Source of the DNA: JAKLKS01 sp964370855
GTDB lineage: Bacteria; Planctomycetota; JAJSAM01; JAKLKS01
DNA length: 10,466 bases
Reading direction: 5' to 3'
Assembly: GCA_964370855.1 (NCBI GenBank)
Contig: CAYJMF010000145.1
Span: forward strand, 1 to 10,466
Part shown: piece by piece, positions 1 to 8,128 of the stretch
Position numbering within the stretch: the first letter of the stretch is position 1
Layout of the letters: each line of letters begins with the position of its first letter
The notes under the pieces: generated by a model
The model's database searches: none
Seen by the model: only the letters and a program-made list of their open reading frames with translations
What the model was told of the DNA's origin: nothing
Position numbers and translations under genes: made by a program

Positions 1-1440
1 AGCCCACCACCTCGCGTTCGGGATCTCCTCCTTCGCCTTCGCCTCCTGCGCCCTGAGGTCGATCCCGAGTACCCCTGCCAGCCACTTCCCCTCCTCAATG
101 GCCTTGGCGACGGACGCGTCATCGAAGGACCGGAGCCCCTCGACCACGGGCTTCCGGACCCGCTCCCAGGCCTCGGCCGCCCACTCCTTCCCCTCCAGCG
201 CGTACCGGGTCTTCTTGGCCTTGAGGGTCCCGGAGTCCACTGCGCCTTGGACCCGGTAGGACAGGGCGAGTCCCATGACGACCTTCAGGTCGGGGGCGGA
301 GAGGTCCTCGATGGCCTCGCGCAGGAGTTCGAGGACCCGGGCGGTCCTGCGCTTAGCGTAGCGGGCCTTGGATGCCTCCAACCGCTCCTTCGGGTTCAGG
401 TCCGCGGTCTTGGCCCTCTTCCCCTTCCCGGGGCCCTGGGAGGCCCGTGGAGGCTGGATCCAGACCTTGGTGACCTTGCCGTCGGCGGTGACCTTGGCGG
501 CGAGGACGGCCCCCTTGGCGCCCTTCTTCGAGGTCTCCACGGTCCAAGCGTCGAGGACCTTCTGGTCCTTGAGCGCCGGGAGGTGTCTGGCGTCCACGTC
601 GGCGGCGACAAGGATGAGATCGGGGTGGTCCTTCCGGAGGCCGGCGAGGACCGAGGCCAGGTGGGCGTCGGCCTTGGCCTTCCAGCAGAGGGCGTCCCTG
701 CAGGTTGCACGCCGCACGTCCTGCTCTTCGCCGTCGGAGAACAGCCCGGGGGTGGCCATGGACTGTTTCGGGCAGGTGGAACAGGCCCCGGCTTTGGGGT
801 GGATCGTGGGGTCGTCCAGCTTCCAGGGCGCCCGTCCGAGGGTCCGCAGGTACCGGGAGATGATGCCATGGAGCTGTCTCGGGTCCCGGACCCAGGAGAC
901 CTTCTCCACTTCGGCGTCCTGGACTTCGGGGGAGAGCCGAGCCCAGTCCTCGAGCCAGAAGACGGGCCAGCCTGCCTTCTGGAGGACTTCACGGGACTTC
1001 CGGGTCAGGGTCCGAAGGTTGGCCCGCTGGGCAACCCACCTGGGGGACTTCCCGAGGAGGTCGGCCACGGACCGAAGGGTGTGCCCCTCCTTGCTGAGAA
1101 GGGCGTCCACGGCCTTCGCCTCCATGAACGGGTCGGGATCCGTGCGGACCCGGTTGTCGGAGAGCATGAGGGCGAGGGCCTCGTCGTCATCGAGGTCTTC
1201 CACGAGGCAGGGGACATCACGGCCGAGGAGCTTGCCGACGAAGGCCCGGCGGTGGCCGATGACGACCTGGTAGGTCGTGGATCCGTTCTCGCCGACGGGG
1301 CGGACCACGCATGGCTGTTGCTGGCCATGGGCTTCGATGGAGGCACGGAGCTCGGCGACCTCGGCTTCCGTGAGGCGGGGGCGAGGGTTCTGCGGGTGGG
1401 ACGTGAGGACGGACGGGGAGAGGCTGATCACGTTGGGCAT
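1..1440 (-). CDS. ParB-like (ParB/Spo0J N-terminal domain) protein with a cysteine cluster, C-terminus cut off by the window edge
   Basis: The minus-strand frame from ATG at 1440 is open for 480 codons and reaches the left edge without a stop, so the end is missing. Residues 1-100 look like a ParB/Spo0J N-terminal domain: an HPQNPR motif near 15-20 and a GHRR motif at 62-65, in the place of the GERR box of ParB proteins. A helix-turn-helix of ParB type lies near 121-142 (VADLLGKSPRWVAQR). Four cysteines follow at 220, 223, 247 and 252 in a C-x2-C ... C-x4-C pattern, like the putative zinc-binding segment of plasmid ParB-related proteins such as PRTRC-type ParB. The remainder, 260-480, is Lys/Ala/Glu-rich and I cannot assign it. 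The start is supported by AAGGAGA seven bases upstream. ParB proteins bind DNA in segregation or transcription control; no ParA partner is in view, so the exact role is open. Confidence 0.85.
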   Translation of the reverse strand, partial: MPNVISLSPSVLTSHPQNPRPRLTEAEVAELRASIEAHGQQQPCVVRPVGENGSTTYQVVIGHRRAFVGKLLGRDVPCLVEDLDDDEALALMLSDNRVRTDPDPFMEAKAVDALLSKEGHTLRSVADLLGKSPRWVAQRANLRTLTRKSREVLQKAGWPVFWLEDWARLSPEVQDAEVEKVSWVRDPRQLHGIISRYLRTLGRAPWKLDDPTIHPKAGACSTCPKQSMATPGLFSDGEEQDVRRATCRDALCWKAKADAHLASVLAGLRKDHPDLILVAADVDARHLPALKDQKVLDAWTVETSKKGAKGAVLAAKVTADGKVTKVWIQPPRASQGPGKGKRAKTADLNPKERLEASKARYAKRRTARVLELLREAIEDLSAPDLKVVMGLALSYRVQGAVDSGTLKAKKTRYALEGKEWAAEAWERVRKPVVEGLRSFDDASVAKAIEEGKWLAGVLGIDLRAQEAKAKEEIPNARWWA

Positions 1441-1445
1441 GGCGA

Positions 1446-1466
1446 TCTCCTTGCGGCTTCCGCCGC
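1446..1466 (-). promoter_or_regulatory. Ribosome binding site with abutting GNRA-loop hairpin ahead of the ParB-like gene
   Basis: Read on the minus strand, AAGGAGA (1452-1446) is a strong Shine-Dalgarno sequence ending six bases before the ATG at 1440. Directly upstream, 1466-1453 can form a 5-bp GC stem (GCGGC / GCCGC) closed by a GGAA loop, which fits the GNRA tetraloop rule. The hairpin touches the Shine-Dalgarno sequence without covering it. The binding site is clear; any regulatory role of the hairpin is inference. Confidence 0.6.
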
Positions 1467-1572
1467 GAAGTGGGAGCGTGGGTTGTAGCGAGGAGGTTCA
1501 GGTTCGCGGCCCGGGCCACCCGCCGGGGGCGGGCGGGGGATGACGCCGGGGGGAGGCCTACTCTGCCGTCCT

Positions 1573-1601
1573 GTCGGATACCCGACGGGACTCGCCCGAG
1601 T
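1573..1601. repeat. Two short inverted repeats in the divergent intergenic region
   Basis: GTCGG-ATAC-CCGAC lies at 1573-1586 and ACTCG-CC-CGAGT at 1590-1601, four bases apart. Both sit between the divergent ParB-like and TetR genes, so they could be protein binding sites or small hairpins. With 5-bp arms in GC-rich DNA, chance is a real possibility. No canonical parS sequence is seen. Confidence 0.3.
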
Positions 1602-1632
1602 GTCGTGGTGTGTGGCTCTGGAATATTTACAG

Positions 1633-1648
1633 GACGGACGCGTCCGTC
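1633..1648. promoter_or_regulatory. Perfect 16-bp palindrome, candidate TetR operator
   Basis: GACGGACGCGTCCGTC reads the same on both strands. It ends 18 bases before the ATG of the TetR gene that opens the efflux operon. Just upstream is the only AT-rich patch nearby, GAATATTTAC at 1621-1630, which could hold a -10 element (TATTTA, 1624-1629). That would put the palindrome over the transcription start, where a repressor would block RNA polymerase. TetR-family dimers usually bind palindromes of about this size next to their own gene. The palindrome is seen; its use by this TetR is inferred. I could not find a convincing -35 box. Confidence 0.6.
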
Positions 1649-1666
1649 GAGTAGTGTCCTCCCTCC

Positions 1667-2329
1667 ATGAGCACCGCCATGAAAGGGAAGCGCGGCCGCC
1701 CACCCGACGAGGGGCTGCGGGTCGCCCGCCGCGAGCAGATCCTCGCGACTGCCGCCGGGGTCTTCGCCGACCGCGGATTCGCCGGCACGGACGTCGAGGA
1801 GATCGCGGGGTCGGCCGGCATCGGCAAGGGGACCGTCTACCGGTATTTCCCCACGAAGGAGCGGCTCTTCCTCGCGACGGTGGACCGGAGCATGCGACTT
1901 CTCGGCGAGCGGGTCGAGGCGGAGGCGGCGGGAGCCTCGGGCCCCCTCGACCGCATCCGCCGGGGCGTCATGGGCTACCTGGCGTTCTTCGACGAGCGCC
2001 CCGGGACCATCGAGCTGTTCATCCAGGAGCGCGCGAGCTTCCGCGACCGCAAGCAGTCCACGTACTCCGTCCACCGGATCGCGCGAAGCGGCCCCTGGAA
2101 GGACCTGCTCCGGGGCCTCATCGCCGAGGGGGTGGTGCGGAACCTCCCTGTGGACGCCATCGCCGACACAATCAACGACCTCCTCTACGGGACCATCTTC
2201 ACGAACCACCTCGAGGGAGGCCGCCGGTCGTTCGAGAAGCAGGCGAGTGTCGTGCTCGACATCCTGTTCCACGGGATCCTCGTCGAGGGAGGGCCGTCAG
2301 GGGGCCGCGGGGCCGGGGGGAAGAGGTGA
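1667..2329 (+). CDS. TetR/AcrR-family transcriptional regulator (likely repressor of the efflux operon)
   Basis: A 220-residue protein, the usual TetR length. The N-terminal DNA-binding domain is clear: residues 21-76 match the TetR_N pattern, with ILATAAGVFADRGF at 25-38 followed by the helix-turn-helix and its hallmark GIGKGTVYRYFPTKERLF at 51-68. Residues 80-210 form the ligand-binding and dimer domain; they are poorly conserved in the family and the inducer cannot be predicted. A basic stretch (KGKRGRPP, 6-13) precedes the domain. No good Shine-Dalgarno sequence precedes ATG 1667, and Met5 (1679) is an alternative start. The gene heads the pump operon, and its stop overlaps the start of the outer-membrane factor by four bases. 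By analogy with AcrR-type regulators it should repress the operon and be released by a pump substrate. Confidence 0.9.
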   Translation: MSTAMKGKRGRPPDEGLRVARREQILATAAGVFADRGFAGTDVEEIAGSAGIGKGTVYRYFPTKERLFLATVDRSMRLLGERVEAEAAGASGPLDRIRRGVMGYLAFFDERPGTIELFIQERASFRDRKQSTYSVHRIARSGPWKDLLRGLIAEGVVRNLPVDAIADTINDLLYGTIFTNHLEGGRRSFEKQASVVLDILFHGILVEGGPSGGRGAGGKR

Positions 2330-3732
2330 GGGCCTGGTCTCTCCTCCTCCTCGGGGTCCTTCCCGCATGCGCGGGACCGGCATCGGGGCCGGCCGTCCGT
2401 TCGGCTCCTTCGCCAGGGGCAGCGGAGACCGAGCACGCCCCGGGCCTTCGGAAGCCGGAGGATCCGGCGGCCGCACCGGAGTCCCGGCCGCTCACTCTCG
2501 CGGACTGCGTCCGGAGGGCGCTGACCCGGAACCTCTCCATCCGACGGGCCGGCCTGAGAGTCCTCGTCGCCCGGGACCGCGTGGACGAGGCGTTCGCCGC
2601 CGTGCTGCCCCGTCTCTCCCTCGATGGGCGCTACGAGTCGCGGAGCAACGACAGGGGCATCGGCACCACCTCCGGGCCGACCGCGACCGTAGGCGACCGC
2701 GCGGTGACCACGGGGACCGCCTCCCTGATCGTCCCGATCTACGACTTCGGAGGGTCCTTCGCCCGGAAGGCGGCCGAAGAGGCCCGGGTGGAGGAGTCCA
2801 TCCACGACGTCGAGGATGTCCGCCGGGAACTGGCGCTGTCCGTGACGCGGGCCTACTACCGGGTCCTCGAGGCCCAGCGCATCCTCGAGGTCGTCGAGGA
2901 GTCGCTGCGCACCCTCAGGGAGCAGGCAGCCTCGGCCCGGGACTTCCTCGCGGTGGGGCTGGTCGCCCGGAGCGACGTTCTGGGGGCGGAGGTGCAGCTC
3001 GCCCGGCGTGGCCAGGAGAGGATCGAGGCGGGGAACAACCTCCAGCTCGCCCGGGCCTCCCTGAACCGCCTCATGGGGGACGACGTGGAGGCCCCCGTGG
3101 ATCTCTCGGACGTCCTGGAGGCGCCCCCCTGGGAGGGAGCGTTCCGGGCCGCCCTGGAGAGGGCACTGGCGCTCCGACCCGACCTCCGGTCCCTCGGTGA
3201 TCGCATCGTGGCGAGCCGGGCCGAACTACGGGCGACGAAGGCGGAGTACGCCCCGGGGATCTTCGGTTTCGCGTCCTACAACACCTCGACCGACACCTTC
3301 CTCCTCCACCGCGACTGGCTCGCGGGAGGCGTGGGAGTGCGGTGGTCCATCTTCGACGGATGGGGGACGGACGCCCGCGTGCGGCGGGCCGAGAAGGGCA
3401 TCGAGGACAGTCTGGACGCCCGGGAAGACCTCGCGGCGGACGTCGCCCTCGAAGTGAAGCAGGCCTACCTCGCGGTGCGGGAGGCGGAGGAGCGGATCCC
3501 GGTCTCGCGGAGCGGCGTCGCGCTCGCCGAGGAGAACCTCCGCTCGGTCCGCGACCAGTATCGGGAGGGGCTCGTGACCACGGCGGACGTGCTGGCGGAG
3601 GAGGAGCGCCGGGCGGCGGCGCGGTCGAGCTACGTCCGCTCCCTGTACGGGCAGCACGAGGCGTGCGCCCGGCTTCTTCACGCGATGGGCGGTCTTCCGC
3701 CGGGCGCGGATGCCGCAGGGAGGAGCGAGTGA
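2326..3732 (+). CDS. TolC-family outer-membrane efflux lipoprotein
   Basis: Outer-membrane channel of a tripartite exporter, 468 residues. The GTG start at 2326 overlaps the TetR stop (GTGA). It gives a lipoprotein signal: a charged start, LLLL core and lipobox LPAC with the lipidated Cys at 15. After a Pro/Ala-rich linker, two outer-membrane efflux protein (OEP) repeats follow at about 56-250 and 270-460. The internal duplication shows in paired motifs: PIYDFGG (137-143) against SIFDGWG (341-347), and VGLVARSDVLGAEVQLA near 210-226 against EGLVTTADVLAEEERRA near 414-430. TLADCVRRALTRNLSIR (57-73) is the usual repeat opening. Long frames that extend far upstream of 2326 only read the TetR gene out of frame. 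The substrate is set by the pump, not by this protein. Confidence 0.92.
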   Translation: MRAWSLLLLGVLPACAGPASGPAVRSAPSPGAAETEHAPGLRKPEDPAAAPESRPLTLADCVRRALTRNLSIRRAGLRVLVARDRVDEAFAAVLPRLSLDGRYESRSNDRGIGTTSGPTATVGDRAVTTGTASLIVPIYDFGGSFARKAAEEARVEESIHDVEDVRRELALSVTRAYYRVLEAQRILEVVEESLRTLREQAASARDFLAVGLVARSDVLGAEVQLARRGQERIEAGNNLQLARASLNRLMGDDVEAPVDLSDVLEAPPWEGAFRAALERALALRPDLRSLGDRIVASRAELRATKAEYAPGIFGFASYNTSTDTFLLHRDWLAGGVGVRWSIFDGWGTDARVRRAEKGIEDSLDAREDLAADVALEVKQAYLAVREAEERIPVSRSGVALAEENLRSVRDQYREGLVTTADVLAEEERRAAARSSYVRSLYGQHEACARLLHAMGGLPPGADAAGRSE

Positions 3733-5012
3733 GAGCAGAAACGGGACGGTCCCCTGCCGGGGTGTCCTCGCTGGCGATCCTCGCGGCGTTGGCCGCGGGG
3801 GCCTTGGCGGTCGGGGGCTGCGGACAGGGGTCCTCCGCCGGGACGCCTGGCTCTCCGGGGACGCCGGCGGCCCGGGGAGCCACGCCGGATGAGACCGTCT
3901 CCAGGTCGGCGGCCCCGCCGCGCACCGTCGCGGTCCGGCGCGGGTCCCTCCGGGAATCCGTGACCGGCTCGGGCACGTTCCGGTCGCGGCAGGTGTCCCG
4001 GCTCGGCGCCCGGGTCTCCGGCACGGTGCTGGAGGTCCTGGTCGACGTGGGGGACGCCGTCCGCAAGGGCCAGGTACTGGCGAAGATCGACCCGTCCTCC
4101 TTCGCGATCGACCTCGACCTCGCCCGGGCGAAGCGGGACGAGGCGCTCGCCGAGGCCCGCCAGGAGGAGAGCGCCGTCGCGATCGCGGAGGCGGAGGTGC
4201 GGGTCTCCGACGCGTCTCTCCAGGACGCCGAGCTCCTCCTCCAGAGGATGCGGAGCCTCTGGGAGAAGCCCTCGGGGGAGACCCCCTCCATCCCGAAGAG
4301 CCGGCTCGACGACGCCGAGTTCCGCCAGAAGGAGGCTGCGGCGCGCCGGGAAGCGGCGAGGGCGCGGGTTGCGGAGGCGAAGGCGAAGGGGACGTGGAAG
4401 CAGGCATCGGTCGGGGTGGCCGAGCAGGAGATCCGGCAGGCGGAGCGCGACCTGGCGGACACCGCCATCGGTGCGCCCTACGACGGGGTCGTCTCCCGGC
4501 GCCTCGTGGACCCCGGCGAGCAGGTCACGGCGACCCCCGTGACGCACCTCGTCGAGATCCAGGAGACCTCCACTCTGGAGCTCGAGTTCTCCCTCCCCCA
4601 GGTCCACCTCGCGTCTGTGCGGAAGGGCACGCGCGTGGAGTTCCGGGTCGACGGCGTCCCCTCGGCGCCGACGGAGGGGACGGTGGACATGGTCTACCCG
4701 GACCTGGACGAGGCGACCCGCTCCTTCCGCTGCCGGGTCCTCGTGCCCAACCGGGACGGGCTCCTCCGTCCGGGCCTCCTCGCCCACGTGAGCGCTCCCG
4801 TGCGCGAGGTCCCCGACGCCCTCCTCGTCCCGGCGGCGGCCCTGTTCCGCGGGAACGGCGGCTGGGCCGTCAAGGTGCTCGATGGTGGCACGGAGACGGT
4901 GAGGACGGTGGAGACGGGCGTCCGGGCCGAGGCCGAGGTCCAGGTCGTCTCGGGCGTGAAGGAAGGGGAGGCCGTCGTCCTTCCGGCGGCAACCACGGGG
5001 ACGGACCGTTGA
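3729..5012 (+). CDS. RND efflux periplasmic adaptor (membrane-fusion protein, HlyD/AcrA-like), lipoprotein
   Basis: Periplasmic adaptor linking the pump to the outer-membrane channel, 427 residues. GTG 3729 overlaps the preceding stop (GTGA) and has GGGAGGAG just upstream. The signal peptide ends in a lipobox, LAVGGC, with Cys31, so the protein is probably anchored by lipid to a membrane. Domains in order: a biotinyl/lipoyl-like half motif near 92-121 (GARVSGTVLEVLVDVGDAV), an Ala/Glu/Arg-rich coiled-coil hairpin about 126-245, the second lipoyl half with APYDGVVSRR from 249, a beta-barrel domain about 270-350, and a membrane-proximal domain at the C-terminus (LLVPAAALF near 365). This order matches AcrA/MexA-type adaptors. 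The reading frame is open well upstream, inside the previous gene, but only the GTG start yields a secretion signal. Confidence 0.92.
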   Translation: MRAETGRSPAGVSSLAILAALAAGALAVGGCGQGSSAGTPGSPGTPAARGATPDETVSRSAAPPRTVAVRRGSLRESVTGSGTFRSRQVSRLGARVSGTVLEVLVDVGDAVRKGQVLAKIDPSSFAIDLDLARAKRDEALAEARQEESAVAIAEAEVRVSDASLQDAELLLQRMRSLWEKPSGETPSIPKSRLDDAEFRQKEAAARREAARARVAEAKAKGTWKQASVGVAEQEIRQAERDLADTAIGAPYDGVVSRRLVDPGEQVTATPVTHLVEIQETSTLELEFSLPQVHLASVRKGTRVEFRVDGVPSAPTEGTVDMVYPDLDEATRSFRCRVLVPNRDGLLRPGLLAHVSAPVREVPDALLVPAAALFRGNGGWAVKVLDGGTETVRTVETGVRAEAEVQVVSGVKEGEAVVLPAATTGTDR

Positions 5013-8000
5013 TCCTCTCCGAGACCGCGATCCGGAGGCCGGTCCTCACGACGATGGCCATACTCGCCATCGTCGTCTTCGGCCTGGTCGCGTACCAGGA
5101 CCTCGGCATCGACCTCTTTCCCCGGGTCGAGTTCCCCACGATCACCGTTCTCTCCGTCCTCCCTGGGGCCGATCCCGGGACCGTCGAGACCACGGTCACC
5201 GACCCCATCGAGGAGGCGGTCGCCACCATCAGCGCCATCAAGAACCTCCGCTCCACGAGCACGGAGGGAGTCTCGCAGGTCGTCATCGAGTTCGAACTGG
5301 AGAAGGGCGTGGACGTGGCCTACCAGGAGGTTCAGGCCAAGCTCGGGACCGTGCGCTCGGATCTGCCCGAGGACCTGGAGGACCCGGTCGTCGAGAAGTT
5401 CGACGTGGACTCCGCCCCCATCATGGCCCTCGTCGTGAGCGGCGACATGCCCATCCGCGACCTGACCCGCCTGGCGGACAAGACCGTCAAGGAGCGCCTC
5501 CAGCGCATCCGCAACGTGGGGCAGGTGAAGATCGTCGGCGGGCGAGACCGCCAGATCTGGGTCTGGCTCGACCGCCGGAAACTGGAGGGTTTCGGGCTCT
5601 CGGTCCAGGACGTGGAAGACGCGCTCCGGAGGGAGCACGTGGAGATCCCCGGAGGGCGGGTCGAGTCGGGCTCCGTCGAGTTCGTCGCCAAGACGAAGGC
5701 GGAGTTCGGCAGCGCCGAGGAACTCGGCTCGCTCGCGGTCGCCGACGTGGCCGGGAGCACCGTCCGCCTGCGCGACCTCGGCGAGGTGCAGGACGGGCTG
5801 GAGGAGGAGAGGAGCCTCGCGCGACTCGGGGGCCGGCGCGCGGTCTCCCTCCTCGTCCGGCGCCAGTCGGGGACCAACACCGTCGAGGTCGCCCGGGGGG
5901 TGAAGCAGGAGGTGGAGCGCCTGCAGGCAGAACTGGGTCCCAGCGGGATCCGGATGGAGATCGCCCAGGACCTCTCCCTCTTCATCGAGCACTCGGTGGC
6001 CGAGGTGAAGTTCCACCTCGCCTTCGGGGGCGGGCTGGCGATCCTCATCGTGTTCCTGTTCCTGCGGAGCTTCCGGAGCACCGTCATCAGCGGCCTGGTG
6101 CTCCCCGTCGCGGTGATCGGAACGTTCTCGCTCATGGGAGCCATGGGCTTCACCCAGAACATGATGACCCTGCTGGCGCTCTCCCTGGCCATCGGGCTCC
6201 TCGTCGACGACTCGATCGTGGTCCAGGAGAACACGATGCGGCACATCGAGGAGGGGATGCCCGCCCGCCAGGCTGCCTCCTTCGCGACCAACGAGATCGC
6301 CCTGGCCGTCCTCGCGACAACCCTCTCCGTCGTCGCCGTGTTCGTTCCCGTGGCGTTCATGAAAGGGATCATCGGGCGGTTCTTCTACCAGTTCGGGATG
6401 ACCGTGACGTTCGCGGTCCTGATCTCGCTCTTCGTCTCCTTCACCCTCGACCCGATGCTCTCCTCAAGGGTCCTCCGGCGGCCGCAGGAGAACTGGCTGT
6501 TCGCCCTCTCGGAGAGAGTCTACCGAGCCATGGAGAGGGCCTACGGCGCCATCCTCGGCGCCGCACTGCGCCACCGGGCCCTCGTCGTCCTCGTGGCGGC
6601 GGCGTCGCTCATCGGCTCGGGGGTCATCGCGCGCCACCTCCGATCCGAGTTCATCCCGGTGGAGGACCAGAGCGAGTTCAACGTGAAGGTGAAGGGCCCA
6701 CTCGGCGCGTCGCTCCGCTTCACGGACGACATCCTGGAGCGCATCCGCGCGAGGATCGAGGGGCAACCATGGGTCGACTACGTCTTCTCCACGATCGGCG
6801 CGGACGAACTCCAGCGCGTCAACGAGGGGACGCTCTACGTTCGGATGAAGGAGAAGGGGACGAGGGCGACGGGCCAGCTCGAGGCGATGACGTGGGCCCG
6901 GGGCCAGGTGGCCGACATCCGCGAGGCGAAGGTGAGCGTGGAGATCGTCCCGCGGATCTCGGGTGGAGGAAGGAAGTGGGCGGACGTGCAGATGGAGATC
7001 CGGGGATCCGACCTCGATGTCCTGAACGCGGCCGCCGGACGCGTGATGGGGAGGATGCGGGCCGCCGGCGGCTACGCGGACATCGACACCACCTTCGAGA
7101 AGGGCAAGCCCGAGGTGAACGTCTACCTCGACCGCGACCGGGCCTCGGACATGGGGGTGAGCGCCAGGGCCGTGGGCTCGGCCGTCAAGGCCCTCATCGG
7201 CGGCGACGACGTGGCGAAGTTCCGCGACCTCGGGGACCGCTACGACATCAGCGTCCGGCTCCAGGACCCGCAGCGGAGGAGCCCCGAGGACGTGGGCGCC
7301 CTCAGCGTGCGAGGCCGGGACGGAGGCCTCGTGCGGATCGAGAACGTCGCGACGGTCTCCACGGAGTCCGGACCGGTCCAGATCGACCGCTACAACCGAT
7401 CGCGGCAGGTGACCGTGCTCGCCAACCTCATCCGGGAAGAGAAGGTCCTCGGGGAGGCCGTGACCGAGATGACGGGCTTCATGGGGGAGGCGGGACTGCC
7501 GTCCGGGTACACCTTCGGCTTCGCCGGGATGGCGGACACGATGAAGGAGTCCTTCGGATACCTCATGTTCGCCATGTACCTGGGGATCGCGATCGTCTAC
7601 ATGGTCCTCGCAGCCCAGTTCGAGAGTTTCGTCCATCCCTTCACGATCATGCTCTCGGTCCCTCTGTCGGTCATTGGTGCGTTGGGAGCGCTGGTCGGCA
7701 CAGGGATGACCCTCAGCATCTACACGATGATCGGGATCATCATGCTGATGGGGCTCGTCACGAAGAACGGGATCCTCCTGGTGGACTTCACCAACACGCT
7801 CCGCCGGCGCGACGGCCTGGGCATGAAGGAGGCGCTCCTCAAGGCCGGCCCTGTCCGCCTTCGCCCCATTCTGATGACGACGGCCGCGATGGTGTTCGGG
7901 ATGCTCCCCATCGCACTCGGAACCGGTGCCGGGTCGGAGTCCCGGGCTCCCATGGCCGTTGCGGTCATCGGAGGGCTCCTCGTCTCGACTCTTCTCACCC

Positions 8001-8128
8001 TGGTGGTCGTTCCCGTCGGCTACTCCCTGGTGGACGGGGCCGGGACGGTCCTCGGTCGATGGACAAGCGGGATCGCGGCCCGGCTCTCCGCCGAGGGGAG
8101 ACCGCCGGACTCCGCCCTGGGGGAATGA
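5009..8128 (+). CDS. RND-superfamily inner-membrane efflux pump (HAE1/AcrB-like)
   Basis: Proton-driven inner-membrane pump, 1039 residues, the standard length for AcrB-type transporters. The TTG start at 5009 overlaps the adaptor stop (TTGA). It is preferred because it keeps the family opening LSETAIRRPVLTTM before transmembrane helix 1 (about 11-30); the next ATG, at residue 16, would delete it. A first porter loop (about 35-325) is followed by helices 2-6, including FLFLRSFRST and AIGLLVDDSIVVQEN, with the proton-relay pair Asp400-Asp401 (AcrB Asp407/408). A second porter loop follows, then helices 8-12 with GLVTKNGILLVDF, where Lys919 matches AcrB Lys940. All key relay residues are present, so it should be active. 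A hydrophobic-and-amphiphilic drug type substrate is likely by family; the real substrate is unknown. Confidence 0.95.
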   Translation: MILSETAIRRPVLTTMAILAIVVFGLVAYQDLGIDLFPRVEFPTITVLSVLPGADPGTVETTVTDPIEEAVATISAIKNLRSTSTEGVSQVVIEFELEKGVDVAYQEVQAKLGTVRSDLPEDLEDPVVEKFDVDSAPIMALVVSGDMPIRDLTRLADKTVKERLQRIRNVGQVKIVGGRDRQIWVWLDRRKLEGFGLSVQDVEDALRREHVEIPGGRVESGSVEFVAKTKAEFGSAEELGSLAVADVAGSTVRLRDLGEVQDGLEEERSLARLGGRRAVSLLVRRQSGTNTVEVARGVKQEVERLQAELGPSGIRMEIAQDLSLFIEHSVAEVKFHLAFGGGLAILIVFLFLRSFRSTVISGLVLPVAVIGTFSLMGAMGFTQNMMTLLALSLAIGLLVDDSIVVQENTMRHIEEGMPARQAASFATNEIALAVLATTLSVVAVFVPVAFMKGIIGRFFYQFGMTVTFAVLISLFVSFTLDPMLSSRVLRRPQENWLFALSERVYRAMERAYGAILGAALRHRALVVLVAAASLIGSGVIARHLRSEFIPVEDQSEFNVKVKGPLGASLRFTDDILERIRARIEGQPWVDYVFSTIGADELQRVNEGTLYVRMKEKGTRATGQLEAMTWARGQVADIREAKVSVEIVPRISGGGRKWADVQMEIRGSDLDVLNAAAGRVMGRMRAAGGYADIDTTFEKGKPEVNVYLDRDRASDMGVSARAVGSAVKALIGGDDVAKFRDLGDRYDISVRLQDPQRRSPEDVGALSVRGRDGGLVRIENVATVSTESGPVQIDRYNRSRQVTVLANLIREEKVLGEAVTEMTGFMGEAGLPSGYTFGFAGMADTMKESFGYLMFAMYLGIAIVYMVLAAQFESFVHPFTIMLSVPLSVIGALGALVGTGMTLSIYTMIGIIMLMGLVTKNGILLVDFTNTLRRRDGLGMKEALLKAGPVRLRPILMTTAAMVFGMLPIALGTGAGSESRAPMAVAVIGGLLVSTLLTLVVVPVGYSLVDGAGTVLGRWTSGIAARLSAEGRPPDSALGE

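Noticed and set aside
247..1488. Long plus-strand open frame of 413 codons
   Set aside because: It lies opposite the ParB-like gene, is Gly/Leu/Asp-rich without recognisable motifs and starts in no context. The minus strand shows a ParB domain and a good ribosome binding site.
1441..1666. Search for a parS site near the ParB-like gene
   Set aside because: No sequence close to the usual 16-bp parS was seen. The 16-bp palindrome here differs from it and fits a TetR operator better.
1217..2272. Minus-strand open frame of 351 codons
   Set aside because: It spans two unrelated genes (ParB-like and TetR) in antisense, which is typical of GC-rich shadow frames.
1540..2325. Upstream extension of the outer-membrane factor frame
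   Set aside because: The extra residues are an Arg/Pro/Gly-rich wrong-frame reading of the TetR gene. A lipoprotein signal begins only at 2326.
4394..5008. Upstream extension of the RND pump frame
   Set aside because: It is a wrong-frame reading of the adaptor gene. The family N-terminus begins at the TTG at 5009.
4694..6244. Minus-strand open frame of 516 codons
   Set aside because: It is antisense to the adaptor and pump, rich in Asp/Gly/Leu/Arg and shows no domain.
6464..7636. Minus-strand open frame of 390 codons
   Set aside because: It is antisense to the second half of the pump, whose protein is clearly recognisable.
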